Shown one piece after another: positions 16,562 through 25,673 of a stretch of DNA of 64,000 nucleotides (the first letter of the stretch is position 1; each line of letters starts with the position of its first letter). Source of the stretch: Micromonospora sp. NBC_01813. Its GTDB lineage: Bacteria; Actinomycetota; Actinomycetes; Mycobacteriales; Micromonosporaceae. The DNA is taken from positions 4,277,001-4,341,000 of the forward strand of contig NZ_CP109067.1 of NCBI RefSeq assembly GCF_035917335.1. Reading direction: 5' to 3'. A model generated the notes under the pieces. That model ran no database searches. It was not told the origin of the DNA and was given only the letters and a program-made list of their open reading frames with translations. A program made the translations under genes and the position numbers.

Positions 16562-16604
16562 GCTACGCGGCAAGTCAGCTGAAGCCGCGCGGCCGGTCAG
16601 CTGA
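16553..16604. repeat. three phased copies of GTCAGCTGA
   Basis: Perfect copies at 16553-16561, 16574-16582 and 16596-16604, spaced 21 and 22 nt (two helical turns). The first ends in the arsC stop and the last overlaps the pit 3' end. The core TCAGCTGA is itself palindromic. Function is unknown. Confidence 0.4.
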
Positions 16605-17601
16605 ACAGCGGGCGGACGGCGAAGTACATCAGCGCGCCGATGCCGCCGGCCGCCGGGAAGGTCAGCACCCAGGCGCCGACGATGTTGCCGGCCACGTTCC
16701 AGCGCACCGCCGACAGCCGCTTCGTCACCCCGACGCCCATGATCGCCGAGGTGATGGTGTGGGTAGTGGAGATCGGCGCGCCGAGCACCAGGGCGTTGAA
16801 GTAGAGCACCGAGCTGGCGACGGTCTCGGCGGCGAAACCCTCCGGCGGCCGCAGGTCGATGATCTTGCGACCGAGGGTACGGATGATCCGCCAGCCGCCG
16901 GCGTAGGTGCCCAGGGCCAGCACGGTCGCCGAGCTCCAGAAGACCCACTCGGGGATGGTCTCGGCGTCGGACTGGAAGCCGCCGACGTACAGGGCCAGCA
17001 CCACGATTCCGATGGTCTTCGCGGCGTCCTGCATGCCGTGCCCGACCGACATGGCCGCCGCCGAGATCGACTGGGCGATCCGGAAGCCGCGGTTGAGCTT
17101 GCCCGGGTGGCCGTTACGGAAGATCCACTGCACGGAGAGCATGACGATGAAGCCGAGGACGAAGCCGACCAGCGGGGAGAGCACCATCGGCAGCACGACG
17201 TCGCCGGCGATACCGCCCCACAGCACGGTGCCCGAGGCCGCGATGGTCGAGCCGACCAGACCGCCGATCAGCGCGTGTGACGACGACGACGGCAGCCCGA
17301 AGTACCAGGTGATCAGGTTCCAGGTGATCGCGCCGATGACGCCGGCGAAGACGATGCCGAGGCTGGAGACCCCGGACGGCAGGTCGACCAGGCCGCTACC
17401 CACGGTCTTGGCCACCTCGGCGCCGAAGTGGGCGCCGATGAAGTTGCCGATCGCGGCCATGATCAGGGCGATCCGTGGGGTGAGCGCCCGGGTGGAGATG
17501 CTGGTGGCGATGGCGTTCGCCGCGTCGTGGAAGCCGTTGGTGTAGTCGAAGACCATCGCGACGGCGATCACCGCGAGGACGGCGATGAGTTCGGGACTCA
17601 C
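16597..17601 (-). CDS. pit: low-affinity inorganic phosphate transporter (Pit)
   Basis: A 334-residue inner-membrane transporter with about ten hydrophobic segments. Both PiT signature repeats are present: FDYTNGFHDAANAIATSIST near the N-terminus and YFNALVLGAPISTTHTITSA in the second half, with GLPSSSSHALIGGL. It imports metal-phosphate with protons. The GTG start (17599-17601) lies 5 nt after the stop of the DUF47 gene, so the pair is one operon. A PHO-box-like repeat set lies upstream of the operon. Confidence 0.95.
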   Translation of the reverse strand: MSPELIAVLAVIAVAMVFDYTNGFHDAANAIATSISTRALTPRIALIMAAIGNFIGAHFGAEVAKTVGSGLVDLPSGVSSLGIVFAGVIGAITWNLITWYFGLPSSSSHALIGGLVGSTIAASGTVLWGGIAGDVVLPMVLSPLVGFVLGFIVMLSVQWIFRNGHPGKLNRGFRIAQSISAAAMSVGHGMQDAAKTIGIVVLALYVGGFQSDAETIPEWVFWSSATVLALGTYAGGWRIIRTLGRKIIDLRPPEGFAAETVASSVLYFNALVLGAPISTTHTITSAIMGVGVTKRLSAVRWNVAGNIVGAWVLTFPAAGGIGALMYFAVRPLFS

Positions 17602-17606
17602 GCGGC

Positions 17607-18233
17607 TCAGGACTCCTTGACCGCGATGGTCTCGACGGTGTTCGCCACGTGCTCGAACGCGTCGCAGGCCGCCTCCAGCTCGTCGGCGACCTCCTTCATC
17701 TTCAGCACGGTGAGCGCGTCGTACTCGCCGGAGAAGAGGCGGACCAGCAGCATCCGGTACGCCCGGTCACCCTCGTTCTCCAGCCGGTTGCACTCGATCC
17801 AGTAGTCCTCGAGGTTCTTCAGCGCCCGCAGCCGGGGCATTGCCTCGGCGGTGAGCCGGGCCTGCTGGTCGAGCACCGCGATGAGTTCGTGCATCTCCCG
17901 GGGCAGCGACGGCAGCTGGGTGAGCCCGTACAGGTAGAGCAGGCTGCCGACCGCTTCCAGGTGGTCCATCACGTCGTCGAGCTGGCTGCCGAGCCGGTAG
18001 ATGTCCTCCCGGTCGAACGGGGTGATGAACGCGGAGTTGATCTTCTTGTAGAGGTCGTGGGTGATCTGGTCGCTGTCGTGCTCGACCTCGGTCAACCGCT
18101 CGCTGACCGACTGCACGTCCACGCCCGGCAGGGCGAGTTCGTTGAGCAACTCGGTGCCCCGCACGAGGTTCTGCGCGGCTTTGGTGAAGAGTTCGTAAAA
18201 AGCGCCCTCGACAGGGCGGAAGGAGAACCTCAC
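17607..18233 (-). CDS. DUF47 / PhoU-like Pit accessory protein
   Basis: A 208-residue all-helical cytoplasmic protein of the DUF47 (YkaA/PitR-like) family. It is encoded with Pit transporters and thought to regulate them. Characteristic segments are FYELFTKAAQNLVRG, EHDSDQITHDLYKKIN, FITPFDREDIYRLGSQLDDVMD and RLENEGDRAYR. The GTG start at 18231-18233 gives the usual length; the longer frame adds 42 residues of non-family sequence. It is the first gene of the DUF47-pit operon. Confidence 0.92.
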   Translation of the reverse strand: MRFSFRPVEGAFYELFTKAAQNLVRGTELLNELALPGVDVQSVSERLTEVEHDSDQITHDLYKKINSAFITPFDREDIYRLGSQLDDVMDHLEAVGSLLYLYGLTQLPSLPREMHELIAVLDQQARLTAEAMPRLRALKNLEDYWIECNRLENEGDRAYRMLLVRLFSGEYDALTVLKMKEVADELEAACDAFEHVANTVETIAVKES

Positions 18234-18348
18234 GGCGGCAGACCTCGTCCAGACGGCGGGAACAGGGGTTGGCCACGGAAAACGATCCGTGGGCACTGGG
18301 GGGAATGCTAAGTGCCGAAGATTTACGTCCGCTCGCGGCCCACCCCTG

Positions 18349-18391
18349 GTCACCTTCAAGTCAGCTGTCGTTCATCTTCCGTTCATCTGAG
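18349..18391 (+). promoter_or_regulatory. PHO-box-like direct repeats upstream of DUF47-pit
   Basis: Two contiguous 11-nt units starting GTTCATC at 18370-18380 and 18381-18391, with weaker units at 18349-18359 (GTCACCTTCAA) and 18360-18369. This is the PhoP direct-repeat pattern. It lies 116-158 nt upstream of the DUF47 start and overlaps the ppk2 stop region. Confidence 0.6.
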
Positions 18392-19279
18392 GCTGTCGCT
18401 CAGCAGCCGCGCCTGCTCGCGCCGTAGGTCGAAATCGGCCGGCGGATAGGTCAACTCCAGATCGGCGAAGTGCTCCCCGAGCAGATGCGCCAACGCCCAG
18501 TCCCGGTACCACTTACGGTCGGCCGGCAACACGTGCCACGGTGCCGCGTCGCTCGCGCACCGGCGCAGCGCCTCGGCGTACGCGGCCTGGTACTCCGGCC
18601 ACTGAGCGCGGGCCGCGACGTCGCTCGGGTGGTACTTCCAGTGCTTCGTCGGATCGGTCAACCGGGACATCAACCGCTCCCGCTGCTCCTCGTAGGAGAT
18701 GTGCAGAAACACCTTGATCAGCACGAAACCGTCGTCGACCAGGCCGGCCTCGAACTCGTTGATCTCGTCGTACCGGGGCCGCCAGACGTCCTCGGGCACC
18801 AGCGAGTCGACCCGGACCACCAGCACGTCCTCATAATGTGACCGATCGAACACCCCGACGTACCCCGGGGCCGGCAACGCCCGCCGGACCCGCCAGAGGA
18901 AGTGATGGTCGAGCTCCTCGGCGGTCGGCGCCCCGAAGGCCCGGATGTGCAGGCCGAGTGGATTCAACGCACCGGCCACCCGCTTGACCGCACCGCCCTT
19001 GCCGCCGCAGTCCATCGCCTGCAGCACCAGCAGCACCCGCCGGGCGGTGGTCGGTGCCTTCACCGCCTGGGCGAACAGCATCTCCTGCTGACGGGCCAGC
19101 CCGTCGCCGAGCCGGCGCACCTCGTCGCGCGCCCACGCCTTGCGGTCCGGGCCGGTGACCGGCAGCGCCGGCAACCCCGGGGTCGACCTCGGGTCGATCG
19201 CGGCCAGGTCGACCGGCCGGCCGACGCCGATCCGCAGCAGGTCCCGGACGGGTACGTCACTCAGCTCAGCAGCAGTCAT
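18383..19279 (-). CDS. ppk2: PPK2-family polyphosphate kinase / polyP:nucleotide phosphotransferase
   Basis: A 298-residue cytoplasmic enzyme. Walker A is VLQAMDCGGKGGAVK (a Cys replaces the usual Ala), Walker B is VGVFDRSHYEDVLVVRV, the lid region carries ISYEEQRERLMSRL, and DPTKHWKYHPSD is a PPK2 hallmark. It transfers phosphate between polyphosphate and nucleotides; class and direction cannot be fixed by eye. It is encoded just upstream of the DUF47-pit operon on the same strand, next to a PHO-type box, placing it in phosphate storage. The DUF402 gene lies 59 nt upstream. Confidence 0.93.
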   Translation of the reverse strand: MTAAELSDVPVRDLLRIGVGRPVDLAAIDPRSTPGLPALPVTGPDRKAWARDEVRRLGDGLARQQEMLFAQAVKAPTTARRVLLVLQAMDCGGKGGAVKRVAGALNPLGLHIRAFGAPTAEELDHHFLWRVRRALPAPGYVGVFDRSHYEDVLVVRVDSLVPEDVWRPRYDEINEFEAGLVDDGFVLIKVFLHISYEEQRERLMSRLTDPTKHWKYHPSDVAARAQWPEYQAAYAEALRRCASDAAPWHVLPADRKWYRDWALAHLLGEHFADLELTYPPADFDLRREQARLLSDSLR

Positions 19280-19338
19280 CAGCCGATCATCACCCGGCGG
19301 ACGGCCCGTTGCCCACCCGCCGGCAGCGGGTCAGCGGG

Positions 19339-19845
19339 TCAGGAGACCAGCGCGAGCCACTTGCGGTACGCCCCGGCGAACGGCTCGGTGCCGTCGTCGA
19401 GCGCGCCGAGCAGCCAGCGGGCGGCGGCCCAGGCCGACTCGACCACGTCGTCCGGGTAGCCGTACCGGACCCGGTGCTCGGCGAACTCGTCCTCGTCGCG
19501 CAGCTCCACCAGGCCGGTGGCCCGGCGTCGCACCACATCAAGATCAAGATCAATGATGTGTACGGTGGACTCGTCCTCCCAGCGCGCCGGGCTGGCGATG
19601 TCGCAGTAGACCTCACTGGTGCGTGGCGGCGGGTTGAACATGCAGGTCCACCACTGTTCACGCGGCACCAGCAGAACGAACGGGATCTGCTCCACCGACG
19701 GGCGACCGTGGTATATCGACCGGGTGCCCCGGTCCACACCCAGCCAGACACCGAGATCGTCCTCAGTCAACCGACGGGCCGGATAGTCCCGGTGGGCCGA
19801 GCCGTCGTACTTGCGATAGACCACCCGCACGACATCGCTCGACAT
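19339..19845 (-). CDS. DUF402 protein
   Basis: A 168-residue soluble protein of the DUF402 family (fold of the FAU-1/YgaC type, related to RNA-binding or nucleotide phosphatase proteins). Typical segments are VREQWW-like PREQWWTCMFNPP, VYCDIASPARWED, HIIDLDLDVVRR and LRDEDEFAEHRVRYGYP. Acidic residues in the DLDLDVV and DEDEF segments probably bind metal. The ATG start is at 19843-19845. Some family members hydrolyse nucleoside di/triphosphates; the substrate here is unknown. Confidence 0.88.
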   Translation of the reverse strand: MSSDVVRVVYRKYDGSAHRDYPARRLTEDDLGVWLGVDRGTRSIYHGRPSVEQIPFVLLVPREQWWTCMFNPPPRTSEVYCDIASPARWEDESTVHIIDLDLDVVRRRATGLVELRDEDEFAEHRVRYGYPDDVVESAWAAARWLLGALDDGTEPFAGAYRKWLALVS

Positions 19846-20015
19846 GCTGGCACCCTAACCGATCGGATCCCGTCGGCGGGCAACGTGCAGGTGACACCCG
19901 GGATGCGCGTGGTGACACGGATCGCTGACGTTCGGCAGCCCGCTCCCGCAGCCGCTGCGGCAACCCGCTGTGGATAGCCGACGCGTCGCCGGCCGCGGTC
20001 GGTACCCTCACCCGG

Positions 20016-22157
20016 GTGACCCCTGCGACGACGACCAGCACCGCGTCCACCTCGGCGCCCGCACCACGGCCGGCCAGCCGGTCCGGCTCCGGCCGGCCCG
20101 ACGCGGCCGAACTGCTCGCCGCCGCCGTCGGCGCGGTCCCGGGCGGCGGTGACCGACCCGGCCAGCAGGAGATGACGGCGGCGATCGCCGAGGCGATCCG
20201 CACCCGCACCCATCTGCTGGTGCAGGCCGGCACCGGCACCGGCAAGTCGCTGGCGTACCTGGCACCGGCGCTGACCGTCGACGGCCCGGTGGTGGTCTCC
20301 ACCGCCACCCTGGCGTTGCAGTCCCAACTCGTCGAGCACGACCTGCCCCGACTCGCCGACGCGGTCGAGCCGATCCTGCGCCGCCGGCCGACGTTCGCCG
20401 TACTCAAGGGTCGGCACCACTACCTCTGCCTGGCCCGGCTGGAGGGCTCCGCCGAGGAGGAGCCGGAGGACCTGTTCGACTCCTCCGGCGGCGGCAACAG
20501 TGGCGGCACCCAGTGGCTGGGCGCCGCCGGCCGGATCGGCAAACAGGTGCAGCGGCTCAACGACTGGGCGATGGAGACCGACACCGGTGACCGTGACGAG
20601 CTGGATCCCGGCGTCGACGACCAGGTGTGGCGGCAGGTGTCGATGCCGGCCCGGGAATGCGTCGGCGCCGGCCGCTGCCCGTACGGCGACGAATGTTTCG
20701 CCGAGGCGTCCCGGGCCCGCGCCCGGGAGGCCGACGTCGTGGTCACCAACCACAGCCTGCTCGCCGTCGACATGATCGCCGGCCGGCACATCGTGCCGCC
20801 GCACAAGCTGCTGATCATCGACGAGGCCCACGAACTGGCCGACCGGGTCTCGTCCGCCGCCCAGGCCGAGCTCACCCCCGACGTGATCGACCGGGCCGGC
20901 CGCCGGGCCCGCCCGCTGCTGCAACCGGAGACCGCCGAGGCGCTCGTCGAGGCCGGCGACGCCCTCGCCGTCGCCCTGGCCGAGACGCCGGCCGGGCGGC
21001 TGACCACCGGGTTGCCGCAGGTGCTGCACGAGGCCTGCACCCTGCTTGACTCGGCGACCCGGGCCGCGCTGGACAAGATCGGCGACGTCAAGGCCGACGA
21101 CCCGGACCCGGTACGCAAACAGCAGGCCAAGGCGGCGCTCGACGAGCTGTCGACGACGGCGCAGCGGCTGCTCGAAGAGGCCGATCACGACGTGGCCTGG
21201 GTGGAGAAACCGGACGGCCCGGCCGCCGGCCGTCGCGCCCTGGTCGTCGCGCCGCTGTCGGTCGCCGGCACCCTGGCCACCCACCTGTACGACGAACGGA
21301 CCGTGGTGGCCACCTCGGCGACGCTGGCGTTGGGCGGCCGGTTCGACACCGTCGCCCGCTCGCTGGGCCTGGAGACCGTCGGCCCGGTCCCGGCCGACGT
21401 CGCCGGGCAGCCAACGGCCAAGACCACCCCGTCGGCGGCCAAGAACGCGAAGAACGCGGCACCGATAATGATCACCCCGGAGGACCTGTCCTGGCGGTCG
21501 CTCGACGTCGGTTCCCCGTTCGACTACCCCAAGCAGGGCATCCTGTACGTCGCCGCGCACCTGCCCCGACCGACCGTCTCCGGGCTGCCGGCCCAGGCCG
21601 GGGAGGAGTTGCTGTCGCTGATCGGCACGCTCGGCGGGCGTACCCTCGGCTTGTTCTCCTCCCGGCGGGCCGCGCAGCAGGCCGCGGAGCTGGTCCGGGC
21701 GCGGACCGGGCTGACCGTGCACGTGCAGGGTGAGCAGGCGCTGCCGCTGCTGGTCCGCCGGTTCCGGGAGGACCGGGCCAGCTGCCTGTTCGGGGTGATG
21801 TCGCTGTGGCAGGGCGTGGACGTGCCCGGCGACGCCTGCCAACTGGTGGTGATCGACCGGCTGCCGTTCCCCCGGCCGGACGAGCCGCTGGCCGCCGCCC
21901 GCGCCGCCGCCGTGGACGCCACCGGCGGATCCGGCTTCGCCGCGGTCAGCGTGCCGATCGCGGCCATCCGGCTGGCGCAGGGCGCCGGCCGGTTGATCCG
22001 CTCCGCCGGTGACCGGGGCGTCGTCGCGGTGCTCGATTCCCGGCTGGAGACCGCCCGAGGTTACGGCGCGTTCATGCGCCGGTCGTTGCCGCCGTTCTGG
22101 TACACCACCCGGCCGGAGGTGGTCCAGGGTGCGCTGCGTCGGCTGGCGGCCAGCTGA
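20016..22157 (+). CDS. DinG-like ATP-dependent DNA helicase (XPD family)
   Basis: A 713-residue superfamily 2 helicase. Walker A AGTGTGKS is at 71-78, DEAH (LLIIDEAHEL) near residue 270, and the C-terminal helicase motifs are FGVMSLWQGVDVPGD and IRLAQGAGRLIRS. Between motifs I and II is a Cys-rich stretch (about 213-230, ECVGAGRCPYGDECF) plus an earlier YLCLARLEG. Together these could coordinate a 4Fe-4S cluster as in DinG/XPD. It probably acts in replication or repair on D-loops, R-loops or damaged forks. The GTG start follows a non-canonical leader and an Ala/Ser/Thr-rich tail. It converges on the next gene with a 3-nt gap. Confidence 0.92.
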   Translation: MTPATTTSTASTSAPAPRPASRSGSGRPDAAELLAAAVGAVPGGGDRPGQQEMTAAIAEAIRTRTHLLVQAGTGTGKSLAYLAPALTVDGPVVVSTATLALQSQLVEHDLPRLADAVEPILRRRPTFAVLKGRHHYLCLARLEGSAEEEPEDLFDSSGGGNSGGTQWLGAAGRIGKQVQRLNDWAMETDTGDRDELDPGVDDQVWRQVSMPARECVGAGRCPYGDECFAEASRARAREADVVVTNHSLLAVDMIAGRHIVPPHKLLIIDEAHELADRVSSAAQAELTPDVIDRAGRRARPLLQPETAEALVEAGDALAVALAETPAGRLTTGLPQVLHEACTLLDSATRAALDKIGDVKADDPDPVRKQQAKAALDELSTTAQRLLEEADHDVAWVEKPDGPAAGRRALVVAPLSVAGTLATHLYDERTVVATSATLALGGRFDTVARSLGLETVGPVPADVAGQPTAKTTPSAAKNAKNAAPIMITPEDLSWRSLDVGSPFDYPKQGILYVAAHLPRPTVSGLPAQAGEELLSLIGTLGGRTLGLFSSRRAAQQAAELVRARTGLTVHVQGEQALPLLVRRFREDRASCLFGVMSLWQGVDVPGDACQLVVIDRLPFPRPDEPLAAARAAAVDATGGSGFAAVSVPIAAIRLAQGAGRLIRSAGDRGVVAVLDSRLETARGYGAFMRRSLPPFWYTTRPEVVQGALRRLAAS

Positions 22158-22160
22158 CGC

Positions 22161-23462
22161 TCACGGCGGGGTCGCGGCGACCACCACGGCCTCCGGCGGG
22201 GACGGTGGTGGCCCGGCGACGTGCCGCCGCCGGGCGAGCCGGCGGACCGCCGTGTTGAGCACCGCGATCAGCGGTACGGCGACCAGCGCGCCGACGATGC
22301 CGGCCAGCACCACACCGGCGGTCACCGCCAGCACCACGGCCAACGGGTGGATCGCCACCGCCCGGCCCATGATCAGCGGCTGCAGGACGTTGCCCTCCAA
22401 CTGCTGCACCCCGATGACCACCCCCAGGATGATCAACGCGGTGACCCAGCCGCTGTCGACCAGCGCCACCAGGATCGCCACGATGCCGGACAGCGTCGCA
22501 CCGATGATCGGGATGAACGCGCTGAGGAACACCAGCGCGGCAAGCGCGAACGCGAACGGAATGTCGAACAGCACCAGGAAGATGCCGATGCCCACCGCGT
22601 CGATGAAGGCGACCAGCACGGTGGCCCGGACGTAGGCGACCAGGGTCATCCAGGAGGCGCGGCCGGCGTCGTCGACGCGCCAGCGGGCGGCGGTCGGGAA
22701 CATCCCGACCATGAACCGCCAGATCCGCTGCCCGTCGCGGAGGAAGAAGAAGGTGGCGAACAGCACCAGCAACGCGCCGGTGAACAGCTCCACGACGGTG
22801 CCGGCGGTGGAGACCGCCCCGCTGGTCAACGTCTGCGTGTTCTCGTTGATCCATCGCTGGCCGGACTCGATGTACTCGTCGAGTTGTCCGTCGGACACCT
22901 TGAGGGGGCCGGTGCGCAGCCAGTCCTGGATCTGCCCGATGCCCGCCTGTGCCTTGACGCTCAGATCCGGCAGACCGGTGATGAACTCGTTGACGACCAG
23001 GGTGAGTGTGCCGATGACACCGGCCAGGCCGGCGATCAGCACCACGGCGGTGGACAGGGTGCGGGGCATCCGGGCACGTAGCAGCCAACCCACCGCCGGT
23101 GCCAGCAGCGCGGCGAGCAGCAACGCCACCAGCAGCGGGATCACGACGATCCGAACGCGGCCGATGATACTGAGCAACGCCCAGCCGAGGACGCCGATGA
23201 CGATCAGGCGCCACGACCAGGCGGCGGCGATCCGCAGTGCGTGCGGCACGTCCGCGTCATCGCGGCTCGTGGTCGACAGGTGGCCATCGCCCGGCGGCGG
23301 GATGTCCTCCACCAACTCGTCGCTCAACGAGTCGAGATCGTCCCCGTTGCCGGCGCGCGCACCCCGGCGGGACCGCTCCCGCTCGCGCGCGGTGCGCACC
23401 GAATCGCGACCGGCCTCGTACGCCTGACGCAGCCGCCGCCTCATCTGCTGAACCCGGCTCAA
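22161..23462 (-). CDS. AI-2E family transporter (PerM-like membrane protein)
   Basis: A membrane protein of about 433 residues with a charged N-terminal cytosolic part (RDSVRTARERERSRRG) and about eight membrane segments. The family core includes FATFFFLRDGQRIW, FLSAFIPIIGATLSGI and QQLEGNVLQPLIMGRAVAIHPLAVV. Family members export small molecules or act as sodium/proton antiporters; AI-2 export is not assured. A TTG at 23460-23462 follows GGAGG at 5 nt and is my preferred start; the ATG at 23442-23444 is an alternative 6 codons shorter. It diverges from the GroES-like gene. Confidence 0.88.
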   Translation of the reverse strand: MSRVQQMRRRLRQAYEAGRDSVRTARERERSRRGARAGNGDDLDSLSDELVEDIPPPGDGHLSTTSRDDADVPHALRIAAAWSWRLIVIGVLGWALLSIIGRVRIVVIPLLVALLLAALLAPAVGWLLRARMPRTLSTAVVLIAGLAGVIGTLTLVVNEFITGLPDLSVKAQAGIGQIQDWLRTGPLKVSDGQLDEYIESGQRWINENTQTLTSGAVSTAGTVVELFTGALLVLFATFFFLRDGQRIWRFMVGMFPTAARWRVDDAGRASWMTLVAYVRATVLVAFIDAVGIGIFLVLFDIPFAFALAALVFLSAFIPIIGATLSGIVAILVALVDSGWVTALIILGVVIGVQQLEGNVLQPLIMGRAVAIHPLAVVLAVTAGVVLAGIVGALVAVPLIAVLNTAVRRLARRRHVAGPPPSPPEAVVVAATPP

Positions 23463-23638
23463 GCGCACCTCCGTGGAGTGTTGGTTCGTATACGGTAACG
23501 GTCCGCAGCGACCCGCAGGACCTGCGCAGACCCTGAACTGTCCCCCATGTGCCCAACGCCACCAGTCACCAACCATCAGGCGGGATGACGGCAACCACCG
23601 GGAGCCGGCCGGCCGCCACCACGCGGTACGGTTCGGGC

Positions 23639-23980
23639 GTGACCACCGCCGACACACCGCACGACAACGGACTGCCGATCCGCCTGCTACACGACCGGGT
23701 GCTGGTCAAACTGGAAGGCAACGAGGGCGAGCGCCGCTCCATGGCCGGCATCGTCATCCCGGCGACCGCCTCCGTCGGTAAACGGCTCTCCTGGGCGACG
23801 GCCGTCGGCGTCGGGCCGAACGTGCGCTCCATCGTCACCGGTGACCGGGTGCTGTTCGACCCGGAGGAACGCTCCGAGGTCGAGTTGCAGGGCCGCGACT
23901 ACGTACTGCTGCGCGAGCGCGACGTCCACGCGCTGGCCGCCCGCCGGGTCGAGAACGACTCCACCGGCCTCTACCTCTAA
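23639..23980 (+). CDS. GroES-family co-chaperonin-like protein
   Basis: A 113-residue protein with one Cpn10 domain: LPIRLLHDRVLVKLEG, GIVIPATASVGKRLSWA, VGVGPNVRSIVTGDRVLF and YVLLRERDVHALAA. It has a short N-terminal tail and an extra C-terminal RVENDSTGLYL. The GTG at 23639 is chosen because the protein then matches actinobacterial homologues. A TACGGT box 8 nt upstream suggests a leaderless mRNA; ATGs at 23549 and 23585 are in frame but upstream of that box. No groEL adjoins it and no CIRCE is seen, so it may be a divergent paralogue rather than the main GroES. Confidence 0.85.
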   Translation: MTTADTPHDNGLPIRLLHDRVLVKLEGNEGERRSMAGIVIPATASVGKRLSWATAVGVGPNVRSIVTGDRVLFDPEERSEVELQGRDYVLLRERDVHALAARRVENDSTGLYL

Positions 23981-24371
23981 CTCTCGGGCCTGGAGCCTTC
24001 AGTACCTGCGCTCTGCGAATGGACGGCTCCCGTCAACGAGGCGGCCGAGTGGGCTCAGGGAGGTAGTACCAACGCCAAGCCTTATGCCAGAGAGGCATAC
24101 TCATGCCTCTCTGGCATAAAGCTCAACGAGCATCCCAGCGCGAGCCCGTAACGGGATGTAACCAGACGAGGCCGCCCGGCCTACTGGATGCCGGCCGCTA
24201 GTAGCCCGCTCCCCTGGCCTGGATGCGCCTACGGGGGGCTCCGCACGGTACGAACGCGAATCGCCATACAGCACAGTCTGCCCAGTTCGCGACTGGCTCG
24301 GGTACCGTCTGTAGTGGTGGCGAGAGCCGGGGTGAGCGTCTGCTGTTGCCGCCAGGCAGCTACCTGGGTGG
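23981..24371. other. 391-nt intergenic region before the first XRE regulator
   Basis: No coding sequence is convincing here. Besides the large nested palindrome at 24082-24119 it holds a near-palindrome CCAGG-C-AGCT-A-CCTGG at 24352-24367, immediately before the start of the XRE gene. That is a good position for autorepression. Confidence 0.5.
24082..24119. promoter_or_regulatory. nested palindrome, 17-bp arms
   Basis: Perfect inverted repeat, arms 24082-24098 and 24103-24119, 4-nt ACTC loop; each arm contains its own smaller dyad (ATGCC, 5 nt, GGCAT). The flanking AGC/GCT pairs after one mismatch. No T-run follows on either strand, so two adjacent repressor sites are as likely as a terminator for the GroES-like gene. 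Confidence 0.5.
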
Positions 24372-24380
24372 GTGAGGTGC

Positions 24381-25535
24381 GTGTCCCGCATTGTCGATCC
24401 GCGTTGGCCGTCAACCCTGCGCGAGTTCCGCCAGCAGGCCGGTCTTTCCCTTCGTGACCTCGCCGCGCAGGTTCACTACGCCAAGTCATATCTGCACGAT
24501 CTGGAGACCGGCCGCAAGACGCCGACACCCGATGTCGACGGTCGACTCGATGACGTGCTGGACACCGGTGGGGTCCTCACCACCATGCTCACCGACGACG
24601 GTGAACACGACGCTGCCGAACTTGCCCGCCGAGTCACCGCCACCGACATCAGCACCACCACCATCGCCGGTATCGAGGCTGCCGTCGACGAACTCGCCAC
24701 CGCCTATCCCACCACTGCCTCCCACGTCCTGCTGCCGCGCGTCCGCCGGCACCTGACGTACGTCACCACCCTCGTCGGCTCCGGCCGACGGATGACGCTG
24801 GACCAGCACCGCCGGATCCTCGTCGCAGGCGGATGGCTGTCGTTGCTCACCGCCACCGTGCTGATCGACCTGCACCGCCGCGACGCTGCCGCCGGGCACC
24901 TGCGCGTCGCCGATGAGATGGGCGCCCACACGGGGCATGACGAGATCCGGGCCTGGTGCCTCGAAACCCGGGCGTGGGAGGTGCTGACCGGCGGCGACCC
25001 GGCCGCAGCACTCGACCTGGCCCACGGTGCACAGACCATCGCCCCGGCCGACAGCAGCGCCAAGCTGCAGGCGACCGCGCAGACCGGTCGGGCGCTGGCG
25101 CTGCTCGGCGACCGACAGGCGACCGGACGGAGACTGGCCCAGCTGGAGCGGATGGTGTCGCCGCTGGGTCAACCAGACCGGCCTGAGCATCACTACCGCT
25201 ACGACCCGGGCAAAGCACGGGCGTACGTGGCAACCACCCTGGCGTGGGTCGGCGATCCGGCTGCGGCCACCGAGGCCAGCGATGTCCTGGCCGGCCTTCT
25301 CACCGAGGGGAGCCGGCCGCGTCGGATCGCGTCGGCCCGGCTGGATCTCGGCCAGTCCCTGCTGCCGGCGGACCCACACGAAGCGGTAGCGCAGGTCGCG
25401 GCGGCGGTGGCATCGGGACGGGTCGCGGCGTCGAACTGGTGGCGGGTCGACCGGGTACGCCGAGGCTTGGCGCGGATCGGTGTGCCGGCTCCGGAGTTGG
25501 ATGAGCTGTGCGAGACACATCAGCCACTGCCGTGA
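24381..25535 (+). CDS. XRE-family regulator with TPR-like C-terminal domain (1)
   Basis: About 384 residues. The N-terminal helix-turn-helix (STLREFRQQAGLSLRDLAAQVHYAKSY then LHDLETGRKTP) is followed by a long helical Ala/Leu-rich domain resembling TPR repeats (for example AAGHLRVADEMGAHTG and AAALDLAHGAQTIAP). It is a cytoplasmic one-component regulator; the ligand is probably a peptide or small molecule but unknown. The start is uncertain: GTG at 24381 is used, GTG at 24372 is in frame, and GGTGAGG lies just upstream. It is the first of three regulators of this architecture in 4.5 kb. Confidence 0.85.
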   Translation: MSRIVDPRWPSTLREFRQQAGLSLRDLAAQVHYAKSYLHDLETGRKTPTPDVDGRLDDVLDTGGVLTTMLTDDGEHDAAELARRVTATDISTTTIAGIEAAVDELATAYPTTASHVLLPRVRRHLTYVTTLVGSGRRMTLDQHRRILVAGGWLSLLTATVLIDLHRRDAAAGHLRVADEMGAHTGHDEIRAWCLETRAWEVLTGGDPAAALDLAHGAQTIAPADSSAKLQATAQTGRALALLGDRQATGRRLAQLERMVSPLGQPDRPEHHYRYDPGKARAYVATTLAWVGDPAAATEASDVLAGLLTEGSRPRRIASARLDLGQSLLPADPHEAVAQVAAAVASGRVAASNWWRVDRVRRGLARIGVPAPELDELCETHQPLP

Positions 25536-25673
25536 TGGCGGACCCGTAGTTGATGGCAATTGGCGATTCTGGATGGTGGCGGGTACGCGGAGTAGTGTCT
25601 GGTGTGGTGGTGTGCCGGGAATGCGTGTGCTGGTGTGCCGCTGTCCAGACCGTTGACGGGGAAGGGCTATCCG

